In this document: positions 31,866 through 43,359 of the stretch, piece after piece | How positions within the stretch are numbered: the stretch's first letter is position 1 | How the letters are laid out: each line of letters begins with the position of its first letter | NCBI GenBank assembly: GCA_013334755.1 | Contig: JAAXWX010000006.1 | Location: 1-64,000, forward strand | DNA: 64,000 bases | Reading direction: 5' to 3' | DNA from: Chlorobiaceae bacterium | GTDB lineage: Bacteria > Bacteroidota > Chlorobiia > Chlorobiales > Chlorobiaceae | Translations under genes and position numbers: made by a program | Notes under the pieces: generated by a model | Seen by the model: only the letters and a program-made list of their open reading frames with translations | Databases searched by the model: none | What the model was told of the DNA's origin: nothing

Positions 31866-33293
31866 ATGAGTCTGATGATCAGCGTTTCCGGGATAAGAGG
31901 GATTGTCGGCGAAAGCCTGACCCCGAAAAATCTTACGGCATTTGCCATGGCATTCGCCACCCTGATTCTTCGACAGAAAGAGCGATCCGGAGAGGCCAAT
32001 CCGGAGAAGCGGCCTGCAATCGTCATCGGCAGGGATACCCGCCCGACAGGCAAGGCTATCGGAGATCTTGTCAGCAATACACTGATCCTTTGCGGATGTG
32101 ATGTTATTGACCTTGGAGTCGCCACAACACCAACTGTTGAAATTGCCGTTCCGGGTGAGCATGCCGACGGTGGTCTGATTATTACAGCGTCACATAATCC
32201 TGTTGCATGGAATGCACTGAAAATGCTCAACCGCAGGGGCGAGTTTCTGGGCTCCCGAGAGGTTGACGAACTGCTTGCTATTGCCGGGAATGAGCTGTTT
32301 GTGAGTGCAAAATGGGATGAAATCGGCACTCTTTCAGACAATGACCGGTATGACGTACTGCATATTGAAAAAGTGCTTGAGCTCTCCTGTATTGATACAG
32401 CAGCCATTGCAAAAGAGCATTTCCGGGTGCTGGTCGACTGTGTGGAAGGAGCCGGTTCATCGATTGTTCCGCAGCTTTGCAAAAAGCTTGGGATCAACAG
32501 TATTGTCGAAGTTGCATGCGGCGGCACCGGACTCTTTCCCCGGAACCCCGAACCCATAGAGGAGAATCTTTCCGGCACCATAGCTGCGCTTAAAGAGAGC
32601 GGATGCGATTTTGCCCTGATTGTTGATCCTGATGTTGACCGACTGGCCCTTCTTTGTGAAGATGGTTCACTTTTCGGTGAGGAGTATACCCTGATCGCCT
32701 GCGCTGATTTTTACCTGAAACACAAAAACGGACCGGTAGTAAACAATCTTTCAAGCAGCCGCGCCTTGCGCGATATTGCTGCAAAGCACGGTGTGGCCTG
32801 TTACAGCGCAAAAGTTGGTGAAGCCAACGTCAGCGAAGTTATGAAAGAGATGCAGGCTGTCATCGGCGGCGAAGGCAATGGAGGGGTTATCCTTCCCGAA
32901 CTGCACTACGGACGGGATGCTCTGGTCGGCATAGCACTGTTCGTCCAGGCTTTCACTCTCTGGCGCACCGAAAACAGCGGCGGATCACTCTCGCAGTTCC
33001 GGCAGAGTTTCCCCGACTACTTTATGTCAAAACAAAAAATTGATCTGGGCAACACCACCCGTAACTCGCTTGAAAACATATTCAGTGAAGTTGCCCACCA
33101 TTACCATACCGCAGAAGCAAACTGGGCCGACGGGCTGAAACTTGACTTCGCCGACAGTTGGGTACATTTACGACCATCCAATACTGAGCCTATTGTAAGG
33201 ATCTATTCCGAGGCACCATCAAAAGTCCGGGCTGAAAAGCTGGCCAGCGAATTGAAGCATGAAATCGAAAAAAGGGTCGCGGGCACAAAGTGA
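31866..33293 (+). CDS. glmM: Phosphoglucosamine mutase-like alpha-D-phosphohexomutase
   Basis: [50 protein letters not shown]. Confidence 0.85.
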   Translation: MSLMISVSGIRGIVGESLTPKNLTAFAMAFATLILRQKERSGEANPEKRPAIVIGRDTRPTGKAIGDLVSNTLILCGCDVIDLGVATTPTVEIAVPGEHADGGLIITASHNPVAWNALKMLNRRGEFLGSREVDELLAIAGNELFVSAKWDEIGTLSDNDRYDVLHIEKVLELSCIDTAAIAKEHFRVLVDCVEGAGSSIVPQLCKKLGINSIVEVACGGTGLFPRNPEPIEENLSGTIAALKESGCDFALIVDPDVDRLALLCEDGSLFGEEYTLIACADFYLKHKNGPVVNNLSSSRALRDIAAKHGVACYSAKVGEANVSEVMKEMQAVIGGEGNGGVILPELHYGRDALVGIALFVQAFTLWRTENSGGSLSQFRQSFPDYFMSKQKIDLGNTTRNSLENIFSEVAHHYHTAEANWADGLKLDFADSWVHLRPSNTEPIVRIYSEAPSKVRAEKLASELKHEIEKRVAGTK

Positions 33294-35134
33294 CAATAAG
33301 TAACGACTCAACAAAGAAAAGCTTCAGGCCTCAGCAGGATGATACCCTGCAGAAAGGGAAAAAACATTCGCTTGACCGCTACATCATTTCCCGACTTTTA
33401 AACTATATCAAGCCGTACAAAACACTTGTAGCTGCGGCTATCGTGATCACCATTGCCGGTTCCTTTCTCGGCCCGCTTAGGCCCTATCTGACAAAAATTG
33501 CCATTGACGACTATATCGCTCAAGGCAATCTCAAAGGTCTGACCATTGTCAGTATTTTTCTCGCAGGAGCCATCCTGCTTGACGGCGTCAAGCAATTCAT
33601 CACAACATGGATGACCCAGATTATCGGTCAGAAAGCTGTCTACGACATCCGGATGGATATTTTCAGGCAACTGCAGAAGCTGCCTGCGAGGTTTTATGAC
33701 CGAAATCCCATAGGGCGGCTGATCACCCGTACTACCAGTGATGTTGAATCACTGAACGAAATGCTTTCAAGCGGTATCATCACCATTCTTGGCGACCTCC
33801 TGCAGCTTTTTTTCATAGTGGTGCTGATGGCATGGATCGACTGGCAATTGACCCTCATCGTCCTCAGCATTCTTCCCCTGATGATCTATGCAACCGCAGC
33901 CTTCAAAAACAGGGTCAGGATTGCCTTTCAGGATGTGCTCACCCATCTGGCCCGTTTGAACACTTTTTTCCAGGAGCATCTCACCGGCATGACCATCGTT
34001 CAGCTCTTTAATCGTGAAGAGCGCGAATCACGGAAATATGCCGCCATCAATGCAGATCACCGGAATGCCAATATCCGAACCGTATTTTATTTCTCCATCT
34101 ATTATCCATTGATCGAGGTTCTCAGCTCTGCCGCTGCTGGTCTGGTCATCTGGTACAGCGGCGTCCGGCTGCTCAAAGCTGATCTCACCATAGGAGTGGT
34201 CATCTCGTTTGTTCAGTATATCTGGCTTTTTTTTCGCCCCCTTCAGCATCTTTCCGACCGTTTCAACGTTATTCAGACTGCCATAGCGAGTTCTGACCGC
34301 ATTATCCGCCTGCTTGATGAACAAGAAGGAATAGAAGACCCTGCAGGAAAACAGGATATTGAAAGCTTCAAGGAAAGTATTGAATTCAAGAACGTCTGGT
34401 TCGCTTACGAGGGTGAAAACTGGGTGCTGAAAGATATCTCCTTTACCATCCGGCATGGAGAAAAAATCGCCATTGTCGGTGCCACTGGAAGCGGGAAAAC
34501 AACCCTGATCAATATTCTCTCCAGACTCTACCCCTTCGCTAAAGGCTCAGTAACCATTGATGGTGTTGGACTACAGGAGATAACGGAACACTCGATAAGA
34601 AAACTTATAGGCGTAGTGATGCAGGATGTTTTTCTCTTTTCCGGCACCATACGCGAAAACCTGGCCTTCGGCAATCCTGACGTTTCTGATGAAGCCATAC
34701 GGGAAGCCGCCCGGATTGTCGGTGCAGACCGCTTTATTGACCAGCTCCCCGGCGGTTATGAATACAGGGTGCTTGAAAACGGCACCGGCCTCTCGTCAGG
34801 ACAGAAACAGTTGATCGCTTTCGTGCGGGCGCTCCTCTACAACCCGGAAATCCTTGTGCTTGATGAAGCCACCAGCTCGGTTGACACGGAAACCGAAACT
34901 CTTATTGATGCGGCAACTGCACGCCTGATGAGTGAGCGCACCTCCATTATCATTGCCCACCGGCTTTCAACGGTTCAGAAAGCAGACAGAATCATTGTCC
35001 TGCACAAGGGAATTATCAGGGAGTGCGGCAATCATCAGGAACTTCTTGCAAAAAGAGGACTCTACTACAAACTCTACCTGCTGCAGCACCCCGAACAAAG
35101 CATCCACATCGGTTCAGGGTCACCCCTTTCTTAA
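33290..35134 (+). CDS. ABC transporter, fused permease/ATPase (MsbA/multidrug type)
   Basis: Walker [11 protein letters not shown], signature LSSGQKQL, Walker [16 protein letters not shown] start overlaps the glmM stop. Confidence 0.93.
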   Translation: MTISNDSTKKSFRPQQDDTLQKGKKHSLDRYIISRLLNYIKPYKTLVAAAIVITIAGSFLGPLRPYLTKIAIDDYIAQGNLKGLTIVSIFLAGAILLDGVKQFITTWMTQIIGQKAVYDIRMDIFRQLQKLPARFYDRNPIGRLITRTTSDVESLNEMLSSGIITILGDLLQLFFIVVLMAWIDWQLTLIVLSILPLMIYATAAFKNRVRIAFQDVLTHLARLNTFFQEHLTGMTIVQLFNREERESRKYAAINADHRNANIRTVFYFSIYYPLIEVLSSAAAGLVIWYSGVRLLKADLTIGVVISFVQYIWLFFRPLQHLSDRFNVIQTAIASSDRIIRLLDEQEGIEDPAGKQDIESFKESIEFKNVWFAYEGENWVLKDISFTIRHGEKIAIVGATGSGKTTLINILSRLYPFAKGSVTIDGVGLQEITEHSIRKLIGVVMQDVFLFSGTIRENLAFGNPDVSDEAIREAARIVGADRFIDQLPGGYEYRVLENGTGLSSGQKQLIAFVRALLYNPEILVLDEATSSVDTETETLIDAATARLMSERTSIIIAHRLSTVQKADRIIVLHKGIIRECGNHQELLAKRGLYYKLYLLQHPEQSIHIGSGSPLS

Positions 35135-35146
35135 ATGGAGTGAACG

Positions 35147-36415
35147 CTACAGATTACTGTCGCGCAGCACACTGACCGGTTCAAGTTTCGCGGCCCTCGC
35201 TGACGGCAGGATGGCTGCAAGCGTGCTGATCAGTACCGTTACACCGATAACAAGAAAGAAATAGAGGGGATTATAGGACATGCTGAAACCGGTTTTGGTG
35301 ATCGGTCCCTGAGAACTTTCAACTGGCAAACTGGCAAAGATATTGATGGATCCTATGGCGAGAACCCCTCCGACAAGAGCGCCGGCCAATCCCACCATGA
35401 AGCCTTCAAAAACAAACATGCCGACAAGCTGCACCGCAGAAAATCCGAACGACTTCATGATGGCTATGTCGCGGCTCTTTTCAAAGACAGTGGTAACGAG
35501 AATATTTGCAACACCGAACCCTGAAACAATACCGACAAACGCCACCAGAGAGAAGACGATATAGCCGATTCGGGCAAAGAGGGTGAGAATACTTGCATTC
35601 TCCTCCTGCCAGGTCAGGCACCGGTATCCGGTTATCCGCTCCAGCTCCCTTGCAAGAGGGGCATTCTGGAACGGATCAGAAACTTTAAGCGCAATACCGG
35701 AAACCTTGTTGGCCGGCAACCCTTCGATGATCTGGGCAAGCTTGAGTGATACGAGCACACTGTTATCAACCGCATTGACGCCAGAAAAAAAGATACCCGC
35801 CACTTTGCACTGCCGGCTCTTTCCGGAAGCGGGAATGATCACAACCTGGTCGTTCAGTTTGAGATTCATATCCCTCGCCACCGTACGCCCAACAAGCAAT
35901 GCATTGGATGTTTTTTCAAACAGGGCGATATTGCCCTGTACCAGTTTTTTCCCGATACCACTGATAGCGTCCTCCCGCTCAATCAGAACACCCTTGAGAA
36001 GCAGTGGCTGGTTACGGCCTCCTTTCACAGCCATTACCTGTGACTCGACATAGGGGGAAGCGGCAACAACCTGTTTTTCATACTGCGGAGAGCTGAATAC
36101 TGTAAGAATCTGGCGATAATTCCGCACCTCTTCGCGATCGAGCTTCTGGATATTGTCTTGAACAAAAGCAACAGACATGGGCCTCCCTTCTTTAAAAAGA
36201 TTGACCGGCATGGGGCGCATGCTTTCACCTTTAAGCGTGATATGAGGCGCAACATTCACTATGGTCTCTACAAAAGAGTCAAGCAGTCCCCTGGTCAGGG
36301 AATTGGTGGTAATCAGCACCATCGTGCTCACCGCCACACCAAAAATAGTGGTCAGCGTCTGCCTGCGACGCCCGAGCAGATGACGCAGGGCTATATTAAA
36401 TAATGTTTTCAGCAT
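35147..36415 (-). CDS. ABC transporter permease, FtsX/LolC-MacB type
   Basis: LRHLLGRRRQTLTTIFGVAVSTMVLITTNSLTRGL; C-terminal FtsX core (ANILVTTVFEKSRDIAIMKSFGFS…). Confidence 0.88.
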   Translation of the reverse strand: MLKTLFNIALRHLLGRRRQTLTTIFGVAVSTMVLITTNSLTRGLLDSFVETIVNVAPHITLKGESMRPMPVNLFKEGRPMSVAFVQDNIQKLDREEVRNYRQILTVFSSPQYEKQVVAASPYVESQVMAVKGGRNQPLLLKGVLIEREDAISGIGKKLVQGNIALFEKTSNALLVGRTVARDMNLKLNDQVVIIPASGKSRQCKVAGIFFSGVNAVDNSVLVSLKLAQIIEGLPANKVSGIALKVSDPFQNAPLARELERITGYRCLTWQEENASILTLFARIGYIVFSLVAFVGIVSGFGVANILVTTVFEKSRDIAIMKSFGFSAVQLVGMFVFEGFMVGLAGALVGGVLAIGSINIFASLPVESSQGPITKTGFSMSYNPLYFFLVIGVTVLISTLAAILPSARAAKLEPVSVLRDSNL

Positions 36416-36518
36416 AGCATAATGCCCTCCCGGAGAAGGGGGAAAAAGCCAAGCTCGCACTTTTTCCTGATCATAATAATTTTTATAACGTTGCTCAATG
36501 TCATTTCAGGCATTCAGA

Positions 36519-36716
36519 TCAGCGTAATTCTGGAGAAATTTTATTACTGTCTGCCTGCTCGTTGCAGGCAATGCAATCATTTGCACAAGCTTTAAGATAA
36601 CCTTTAAGCGTAAGAATCACTTCGTTATGCAGACGTTTTTGCGCAATGGCATTTTTATAATCAAGGGTGAAACTGAAAAAAACTCTGCCGGAAGAGACCG
36701 TATATTTAGCAAGCAT
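36519..36716 (-). CDS. Hypothetical 65-aa protein
   Basis: ORF in a gene-free region; no recognised family. Confidence 0.25.
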   Translation of the reverse strand: MLAKYTVSSGRVFFSFTLDYKNAIAQKRLHNEVILTLKGYLKACANDCIACNEQADSNKISPELR

Positions 36717-36864
36717 TCCAGATGCCTGCCCAGTGGATATCCGCTGTAACGGGTCGTTTTTGCTCTCTACTTAAACAAGCCAAAGGCCCAAAGATTTAAT
36801 TAATTGTCCATTATCTCCTCATAATTGACTGATATAATACTGCTGGCACACTTTTAATTTTAGT

Positions 36865-36968
36865 GAAGGTCAATAAATGAACAAAGCACAATCCCGCTGA
36901 AGGGAAAATCGCTGTAGACCCTTCTGAAACAAAACAATAAAGAGGCGACGGGGCCTCTTCAGTTATTG
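36865..36968 (+). promoter_or_regulatory. Possible structured leader / attenuator or ncRNA upstream of idi2
   Basis: SD-like GAAGG (36865-36869), mini-ORF MNKAQSR* (36877-36900), hairpin GAAGGG…CCCTTC, then bulged 12-bp stem-loop CAATAA-AGAGGC…GCCTCT-(T)CAG-TTATTG (36935-36968). Confidence 0.45.
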
Positions 36969-37055
36969 TGTACTCATGTTAATGGTATATATTACTGAAT
37001 TACATTTTACAACATCACATACCAGAAATCCTGCAAGAAACGTATCCGGGGCGGC

Positions 37056-38129
37056 ATGAGCGACAACGCAAGCAACAGAACAATCGAACGGAAGCATAGC
37101 CATGTGGAAATATGCCTGCATGGTGACGTTGCCTTTAACGGGAAAACAACCGGATTTGAGCGTTTTGAGTTTGAGCCTAATGCCCTGCCCGAACTCTCTT
37201 TTTCCGATATTGATATCTCTACAACATTTCTTGGAAAAACTATCGGAGCACCGCTGATGATCTCCTCTATGACAGGAGGATACAGCGAAGCAGCAACGCT
37301 TAACCAGCGTCTTGCAGAAGCGGCTGAACGTTTCCGCATTCCCCTTGGGGTTGGCAGCATGCGTCAGGCGCTGGAGAACAGTTCGTACCGTGAGAGTTTC
37401 GCGATTGTGCGAAAATATGCTCCTTCCATACAGATTTTCGCAAACATCGGAGCACCGGAGGTGGCCAAAGGGCTGACAGATAATGAGGTCAGCACCATGC
37501 TTGATCTTCTGCAGGCCGACGGCCTTATCGTCCACCTGAATGCTGCGCAGGAGCTCTTTCAGCCGGAAGGAAACACCGATTTCCGCCATGTGCTTGAGCA
37601 GCTTTCGATACTCACTGCTAAAATACCTGTACCGGTGATTGTCAAGGAGGTCGGATGCGGCATTTCGGCATCTGTAGCCCGCCAGCTCATTGAAGCTGGC
37701 GTGAAAGTAATAGACGTTGCCGGCGCTGGAGGCATAAGCTGGCAGAAAGTCGAGGAGATCCGCTATACCCGGCAGTTTGGCCAGGAAACGCGCTTCAGTC
37801 TGCCAGCTCTCGAAGAGTTTCTGAACTGGGGAATACCAACAGCACAATGCCTGCTGGATATCAGAGCACTTAAAAATGAGTCCGATGGCCTCAACGCTTT
37901 TGAAATTATCGCTTCAGGAGGAATCCGGTGTGGCATCGATATTGCCAAATCACTTGCACTTGGAGCACAGCTCGCCGCTTCGGCACGATATATCCTTAAA
38001 GCCCTTCATGAAGGAACACTTGAAGAGACTATCAATTCCTGGCTGAACGATCTCAGGGCAGTGATGTTCCTGACCGGAGCCGGCACGATACCAGAGCTTC
38101 GGAATAAAAACCTTCTCATTAAACACTGA
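37056..38129 (+). CDS. fni: Type 2 isopentenyl-diphosphate delta-isomerase
   Basis: [73 protein letters not shown]. Confidence 0.93.
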   Translation: MSDNASNRTIERKHSHVEICLHGDVAFNGKTTGFERFEFEPNALPELSFSDIDISTTFLGKTIGAPLMISSMTGGYSEAATLNQRLAEAAERFRIPLGVGSMRQALENSSYRESFAIVRKYAPSIQIFANIGAPEVAKGLTDNEVSTMLDLLQADGLIVHLNAAQELFQPEGNTDFRHVLEQLSILTAKIPVPVIVKEVGCGISASVARQLIEAGVKVIDVAGAGGISWQKVEEIRYTRQFGQETRFSLPALEEFLNWGIPTAQCLLDIRALKNESDGLNAFEIIASGGIRCGIDIAKSLALGAQLAASARYILKALHEGTLEETINSWLNDLRAVMFLTGAGTIPELRNKNLLIKH

Positions 38130-38140
38130 CGGATTTCACC

Positions 38141-39139
38141 ATGAATATACCCGTGACACAGGCACTTATCGAAAACAAGTACCGCTTCTCCCTGTCGAGA
38201 ATCAATGATGCTCTTGCGAGCTGTTTCGACAGGCAGAATCCGGTTACCCTTTACGCTCCGGCCAGGTATATTCTTGAAGGAAAGGGAAAAAGAATCCGTC
38301 CGTTTCTTACCCTTCTTGCTTCGGAAGCGGTATGCGGTTCTTCGGAAAATGCTCTCCATGTCGCCCTGGCGGTTGAAGTCCTGCATAACTTCACCCTTAT
38401 TCACGACGACATCATGGATCAGGCAGAACTCCGTCATGGCAGACCAACTGTTCACAAGCAGTGGAACGTCAATGCTGCCATCCTGTCAGGTGACATGATG
38501 ATTGCCTACGCTTATGAACTCGCCCTGAAGGAAAAAAGCAACCGTCATGGTGAACTGATCCATATTCTCAACGACGCCAACATCACGATCTGTGAAGGGC
38601 AGGCGCTCGATATGGAACTGGAAGAGAAAAAAGATGCTACGATAACCGACTACCTTGACATGATTGCAAAGAAAACCGGACGACTTATTTCGGCGGCACT
38701 TGAAGCCGGAGGCGTTGCGGGCAATGCAACCGACGAGCAGCTTCAAAGTCTGGTGCTTTTCGGCGAAAAAATCGGTCAAGCGTTCCAGATACAGGATGAT
38801 TATCTGGACATTATGGCTGAGAACGGGAAATCCGGCAAAATTTCCGGCGGCGATATCATCAACGGCAAAAAAACCTACCTTCTGCTCCGCTCTCTTGAGC
38901 TGACATCAGGAGCGGATTTTGATCTCGTCAACTCCATCATCATCAATAAAGGCATCAGCGCCGACAGGGTTCCTGAAGTAAAAGCCATTTACGAACGGTG
39001 CGGTGTGCTTGAAGAAACCGCATCACTGATCAACCGTAATACCGAAGAGGCGCTTTCAGCAATTGATCATCTGCCATATGCTGAAGGACGAGAGTTTCTC
39101 AAGGGATTTGCCAATATTCTCATGAAGAGGGACTTCTAA
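38141..39139 (+). CDS. Polyprenyl diphosphate synthase
   Basis: LIHDDIMDQAELRHGRPTVH (first DDxxD) and QDDYLDIMAENGKSGK (second). Confidence 0.92.
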   Translation: MNIPVTQALIENKYRFSLSRINDALASCFDRQNPVTLYAPARYILEGKGKRIRPFLTLLASEAVCGSSENALHVALAVEVLHNFTLIHDDIMDQAELRHGRPTVHKQWNVNAAILSGDMMIAYAYELALKEKSNRHGELIHILNDANITICEGQALDMELEEKKDATITDYLDMIAKKTGRLISAALEAGGVAGNATDEQLQSLVLFGEKIGQAFQIQDDYLDIMAENGKSGKISGGDIINGKKTYLLLRSLELTSGADFDLVNSIIINKGISADRVPEVKAIYERCGVLEETASLINRNTEEALSAIDHLPYAEGREFLKGFANILMKRDF

Positions 39140-39152
39140 CCATCCGGGCGTT

Positions 39153-40307
39153 ATGACACTCCCTGCTCCATTGGAAGAGAGGGTTCTGTTGCTTGCCCTG
39201 ACCCTCATCCCGGGTATCGGTCCCGCAAGAATCAAGGCAATCGCAACTCACCTGCCCGGCAGACTTAGAGATTTGCTGCACCTTGATGTCAGAGAGCTTA
39301 CAGAGATATCGGGAATTGGTGAATCTCTGGCCCGGCAGATTCACCATTTTCTTCACCATACCGCAACAAGAGAGGACGCTGAGCGGACTGCTGAAAAGCA
39401 GATGAACGAACTTCAGCGCTTTAACGCACATCTTGTCACGATTCTTGACCCTGACTATCCGCCACTCTTAAAGGAAATTTATGATCCACCTTCGTGCCTG
39501 TTTGTAAGGGGGAGACTCCCTGACGCAAACAAGCCTTCACTTGCCGTTGTTGGTACGAGATACGCTTCACAGTACGGAAAACAGGCTGCAACAATGCTGT
39601 GCCGTGATCTTGTCAACTCCGGGGTCATCATCTACAGTGGACTGGCTTATGGAATCGACATGGCGGCACATGTCGCGACTCTGCAAAACGGGGGCACAAC
39701 GGTTGCTGTTCTTGCAAGCGGAGTTGATACCATCTATACCGATCCGAAAGGAAAACTCTGGCCAAAAATCATTGAACATGGAGCCCTCATCTCAGAGGAG
39801 TGGATTGGTTCAGAACTTTCACCGGGAAAATTCCCGAAAAGAAATCGCATCATATCGGGAATAACTTCCGGGACTATTATCGTAGAATCTGATTTGAAAG
39901 GCGGATCGTTGATCACTGCAGCTTCTGCCCTTGAGCAGAACCGTGAGGTTTTCGCCGTTCCCGGAAGCATTTTTTCACGAACCTCAAGGGGAACAAACAA
40001 GCTTATCCAGCAGGGATCGGCAAAAGCCGTCATGAACGTTGAAGATATCATAGAGGAACTCGGGCCGCAATTTGCAGAAAATTATTCCGTAAAAACACCA
40101 TTGCGGCAAAACAGAGAGCAAACCCCTTTTACCCCGATAGAACAAACCATATTGGGATACATGACGACTGAACCCATTCATATAGACGCCCTTGCCGCAG
40201 CATCAGGCATCGATATATCCCCGCTTCTGGTGCACCTGTTTGAGCTTGAACTGAAAACAGCAGTCATACAACAGCCAGGGCAGTTTTTCCAAAAAAGAAT
40301 TTTCTGA
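39153..40307 (+). CDS. dprA: DNA-processing protein DprA
   Basis: LAVVGTRYASQYGKQAA, SGLAYGIDMAAHVATLQNGGTTVAVLASGVD, FPKRNRIISGIT. Confidence 0.95.
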   Translation: MTLPAPLEERVLLLALTLIPGIGPARIKAIATHLPGRLRDLLHLDVRELTEISGIGESLARQIHHFLHHTATREDAERTAEKQMNELQRFNAHLVTILDPDYPPLLKEIYDPPSCLFVRGRLPDANKPSLAVVGTRYASQYGKQAATMLCRDLVNSGVIIYSGLAYGIDMAAHVATLQNGGTTVAVLASGVDTIYTDPKGKLWPKIIEHGALISEEWIGSELSPGKFPKRNRIISGITSGTIIVESDLKGGSLITAASALEQNREVFAVPGSIFSRTSRGTNKLIQQGSAKAVMNVEDIIEELGPQFAENYSVKTPLRQNREQTPFTPIEQTILGYMTTEPIHIDALAAASGIDISPLLVHLFELELKTAVIQQPGQFFQKRIF

Positions 40308-40447
40308 ATACAAAACATAAAAGGATAGAGGCTTTTCAGCTTTGTGTAGTTTTTTACCGCGGAATTCTTACCTTTGAATTGTATAATTATGACCAATTGT
40401 ACATTCAAAGGCATTGAACGATTAGCATACTAACTTAAACTATATCA

Positions 40448-40999
40448 TTGATGATTAATTCAAGAGGATTTATGAAGATGTCACGCCGTATTATTATGGC
40501 GGTTGGCTTGAGCGTGGTGCTGGGTGCCCCTCAATCGTTCGCCGCACAGGACACAGGAAAAGTTAGTGTTGTGGACTCAGGTAAAATCCTGCAGCAGCTT
40601 CCTGAAACAAAACAGGCCGAAGCATCTTTGCAGGCAACAGTCACTCCATTGCAGAAAGAGCTTGACCGCTTGAACCAGGACTATCAGAAATCAATTGCAG
40701 CATATCGGCAGGAGGCAGGTTCCTTGACAAAAGCAGCAAGAGACCAGAAAGAAAAAGAACTCGGTACAAAAGCTGCGGCTATTGAAAAATACCAGCAGGA
40801 AAAGTTCGGGCGTGGAGGTGTTATTGAAAAGAAACAGCAGGAACTGCTCACCCCTATTCGCCAGAAAGTATTGAATGCTATTGAATCAATAGCACAAAAG
40901 GAAGGAGTTGGTCTGGTTATTGAAAAAAATGTTGCCATTTTTGTAACGCCTGACCATGATCTCACCTTCAAGGTGATGAACCAGTTGAATATCAAGTAA
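40448..40999 (+). CDS. OmpH/Skp family periplasmic chaperone
   Basis: Signal peptide; VSVVDSGKILQQLPETKQAEASLQATVTPLQKELDRL coiled coil. Confidence 0.85.
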   Translation: MMINSRGFMKMSRRIIMAVGLSVVLGAPQSFAAQDTGKVSVVDSGKILQQLPETKQAEASLQATVTPLQKELDRLNQDYQKSIAAYRQEAGSLTKAARDQKEKELGTKAAAIEKYQQEKFGRGGVIEKKQQELLTPIRQKVLNAIESIAQKEGVGLVIEKNVAIFVTPDHDLTFKVMNQLNIK

Positions 41000-41011
41000 T
41001 TATCTTGTGAT

Positions 41012-41560
41012 TTGAAAAGAGTAATTGTTCTTTTTCTGCATGTTATTCTGATTGTAGCATCGGGTTGCGGCGATCCGGTACAGGAGCGCCGCTCTCCCGA
41101 AACGGGATTTATCGGTCCCGGTCATCCCATTCAGGAAAGCTGGAATGTCAGAATTTCCCTTACAGAGTCCGGGGTAAAACGTGGAGCCATTGAAGCCGGA
41201 CATGGAGCAGAATACAGAGTTAATTCCGGCAGCGAACATCATCTTGACCGCGGGATCAGGCTTACCCTCTTTGACATCAATGGCTATACGACAACGACCA
41301 TAACGGCCAATAAGGCTGTCATTCATGATAATCAGGATATTGAAGCCGAAGGAAACGTTATCATCACCTCTCGAGGCACAACGGTTATCAAAACCGAATA
41401 TGTCAAACGAACGTCCAACGATCACATGATTCGTTCAGACAGGTTTGTCACCATTACCAAAAAGGATGAAACCATCCGGGGTGAGGGTTTTGAAAGTGAT
41501 CAGACCTTGAAAAAGTACCGGATATTCCGGGGAAGCGGAGAGGGATTTATAAAACAATAA
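41012..41560 (+). CDS. lptC: LPS export periplasmic protein LptC-like lipoprotein
   Basis: Lipobox (IVASGC); beta-jellyroll-like [25 protein letters not shown]…[22 protein letters not shown]. Confidence 0.7.
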   Translation: MKRVIVLFLHVILIVASGCGDPVQERRSPETGFIGPGHPIQESWNVRISLTESGVKRGAIEAGHGAEYRVNSGSEHHLDRGIRLTLFDINGYTTTTITANKAVIHDNQDIEAEGNVIITSRGTTVIKTEYVKRTSNDHMIRSDRFVTITKKDETIRGEGFESDQTLKKYRIFRGSGEGFIKQ

Positions 41561-41576
41561 TGAAGTTTGTCTGTTC

Positions 41577-41963
41577 ATGAAATTACACATCTTAAAGTCA
41601 AAAATTCATAACGCTATAGTTACAAGTGGTGATCTCGAATATGAAGGGAGCATCACCATTGACAATGAGCTTCTTGAAATGGTCGGTATGATTCCCAACG
41701 AAAAAGTTCTTGTTGTCAACAACAATAACGGTGAACGGTTTGAAACCTATATTATCAAAGGCGCTCATGGCTCCAGGGAAATTCAGTTGAACGGAGCTGC
41801 CGCCAGATGCGCTCTGGTTGGCGATGAAATTATTATCATGACCTTTACCATTATGGAAGAGGAGGAAGCAAGAAACTTCAAACCCATGGTTCTTATTGTC
41901 GACAAGGAAAACAATCCAAAAAGCCGGCACCATGTAGGCGAAGAAGGTGAACCCTTATCATAA
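41577..41963 (+). CDS. panD: Aspartate 1-decarboxylase
   Basis: [23 protein letters not shown] with GS self-cleavage site; [29 protein letters not shown]. Confidence 0.95.
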   Translation: MKLHILKSKIHNAIVTSGDLEYEGSITIDNELLEMVGMIPNEKVLVVNNNNGERFETYIIKGAHGSREIQLNGAAARCALVGDEIIIMTFTIMEEEEARNFKPMVLIVDKENNPKSRHHVGEEGEPLS

Positions 41964-41999
41964 TTCCATCCGATATTTCCCACATTATTCCAGCAATCA

Positions 42000-42734
42000 A
42001 TGGCACTTGCAGTAATCATCATGGCCGCCGGAAAAGGCACTCGAATGCAGTCAGACCTGCCAAAAGTGCTGCATCAGGCCAATGGGCGCCCGCTTATCGA
42101 CTATGTGCTCGATACAGCAAACATTCTTGATCCTGACAAAATAATATTGATTGTAGGTCACCAGGCGGATCTGGTCAAAGAGGCTGCCTCCCGGTATAAC
42201 GTGATAACTGCTCTTCAGGAACCTCAACTCGGAACAGGTCATGCTGTCATGCAGGCTGAAGCCCATCTCCATGATTTTGATGGTGACGTCCTCATTCTGT
42301 CAGGAGATGCACCATTGGTCAATGCCGGCACGCTGCAAGACCTGATTGCCTTTCACCATTCCAGCAATGGGGCGGCAACGGTCCTTACTGCAGAAATGCA
42401 GGATCCCACCGGATATGGCAGAGTAATCCAGCAGAACAACAGTGAAAGCGTCCTTAAAATTGTGGAACAAAAAGATGCCACAACAGAAGAACTTGCCGTC
42501 AGGGAGATTAATTCAGGTGTTTACGTATTCAATGCACGCCTGCTTTTTCATGCCCTTCATCAGATAAACACGAACAATGCACAGAATGAGTACTATCTGA
42601 CTGATGTTTTCGGTATCTGCTTTGAGAACGGCGAAAGGGTTTATGCTTTCAGGACAGAGAATCCGAACGAAATTCTCGGCATCAACACACCAGAACAGCT
42701 TAAGGAAGCTGAACAACTGCTCATACACTGCTGA
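42000..42734 (+). CDS. GlmU-type UDP-GlcNAc pyrophosphorylase domain only (no LbH acetyltransferase domain)
   Basis: VIIMAAGKGTRMQSDLPKVLH; LGTGHAVMQA; SGDAPLV; ends at 244 aa. Confidence 0.85.
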   Translation: MALAVIIMAAGKGTRMQSDLPKVLHQANGRPLIDYVLDTANILDPDKIILIVGHQADLVKEAASRYNVITALQEPQLGTGHAVMQAEAHLHDFDGDVLILSGDAPLVNAGTLQDLIAFHHSSNGAATVLTAEMQDPTGYGRVIQQNNSESVLKIVEQKDATTEELAVREINSGVYVFNARLLFHALHQINTNNAQNEYYLTDVFGICFENGERVYAFRTENPNEILGINTPEQLKEAEQLLIHC

Positions 42735-42864
42735 TTGAAAATCCGTAAAAAGGTAAGTGAGCTGAGAGGTTTCAGAGTGGATTGCGTGATAATTGCATCT
42801 TGGCCAGGGGCAAACTAAGGAAACGCTCAGGCTGAATATTCACGTTCCTGAAGATATATTCAAC

Positions 42865-43359
42865 CTATTTTCTGGTGCGTCGTGGTTTTTGCTCTTCTGA
42901 TTCTTTTGCTTTGTTCTGCCTGCTTCCTTTGATGTAAGAGACCGGAGAGGAGAGGTCAATATCTTTACTGTCCTTCTGTATTCCGTTCTCATGCATGGAA
43001 TAAAACTCTACAAGATTACCGTCAGGATCCATGACAAAAAAAGCTCTCCCTTCCCGGCGATGAGCTGGCCTGGTCACAATATGGACACCATGGTCGTCAA
43101 GATAGCGAGCTGCCGCGTCAACTTCAGCGTCTGAAGCAAGCCTGAAACCAAAATGATCTACCCGGATATCCCTTGTTTCAGGAGATCCGGGTGTTTCGGC
43201 TTTCACAAGCACAAGCATATCCGAGTTAATGCGCAGATAAGTAATATTTGCACCAACCCTGTGATCAAGCTTGAGTCCAAGAATACCACCGTAAAACTCT
43301 TCGGCCGTACGCAAGTCATTGACACGAAGGGTTATCTGGCTAATCCCTGTCAGTTTCAT
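42865..43359 (-). CDS. VOC/glyoxalase family protein
   Basis: ISQITLRVNDLRTAEEFYGGILGLKLDH…FFVMDPDGNLVEFYS. Start within rpoZ-like gene. Confidence 0.85.
   Translation of the reverse strand: MKLTGISQITLRVNDLRTAEEFYGGILGLKLDHRVGANITYLRINSDMLVLVKAETPGSPETRDIRVDHFGFRLASDAEVDAAARYLDDHGVHIVTRPAHRREGRAFFVMDPDGNLVEFYSMHENGIQKDSKDIDLSSPVSYIKGSRQNKAKESEEQKPRRTRK

Noticed and set aside
31841-32581. 246-aa minus-strand ORF
   Set aside because: Antisense to glmM; Ser/Arg-rich shadow frame.
36963-37847. 294-aa minus-strand ORF
   Set aside because: Fully antisense to the well-supported idi2 gene; composition looks like a shadow ORF.
42833-42862. TGAATAT…ATATTCA between glmU-like and VOC genes
   Set aside because: Short A/T-rich stem without U-tract; too weak to list as a terminator.
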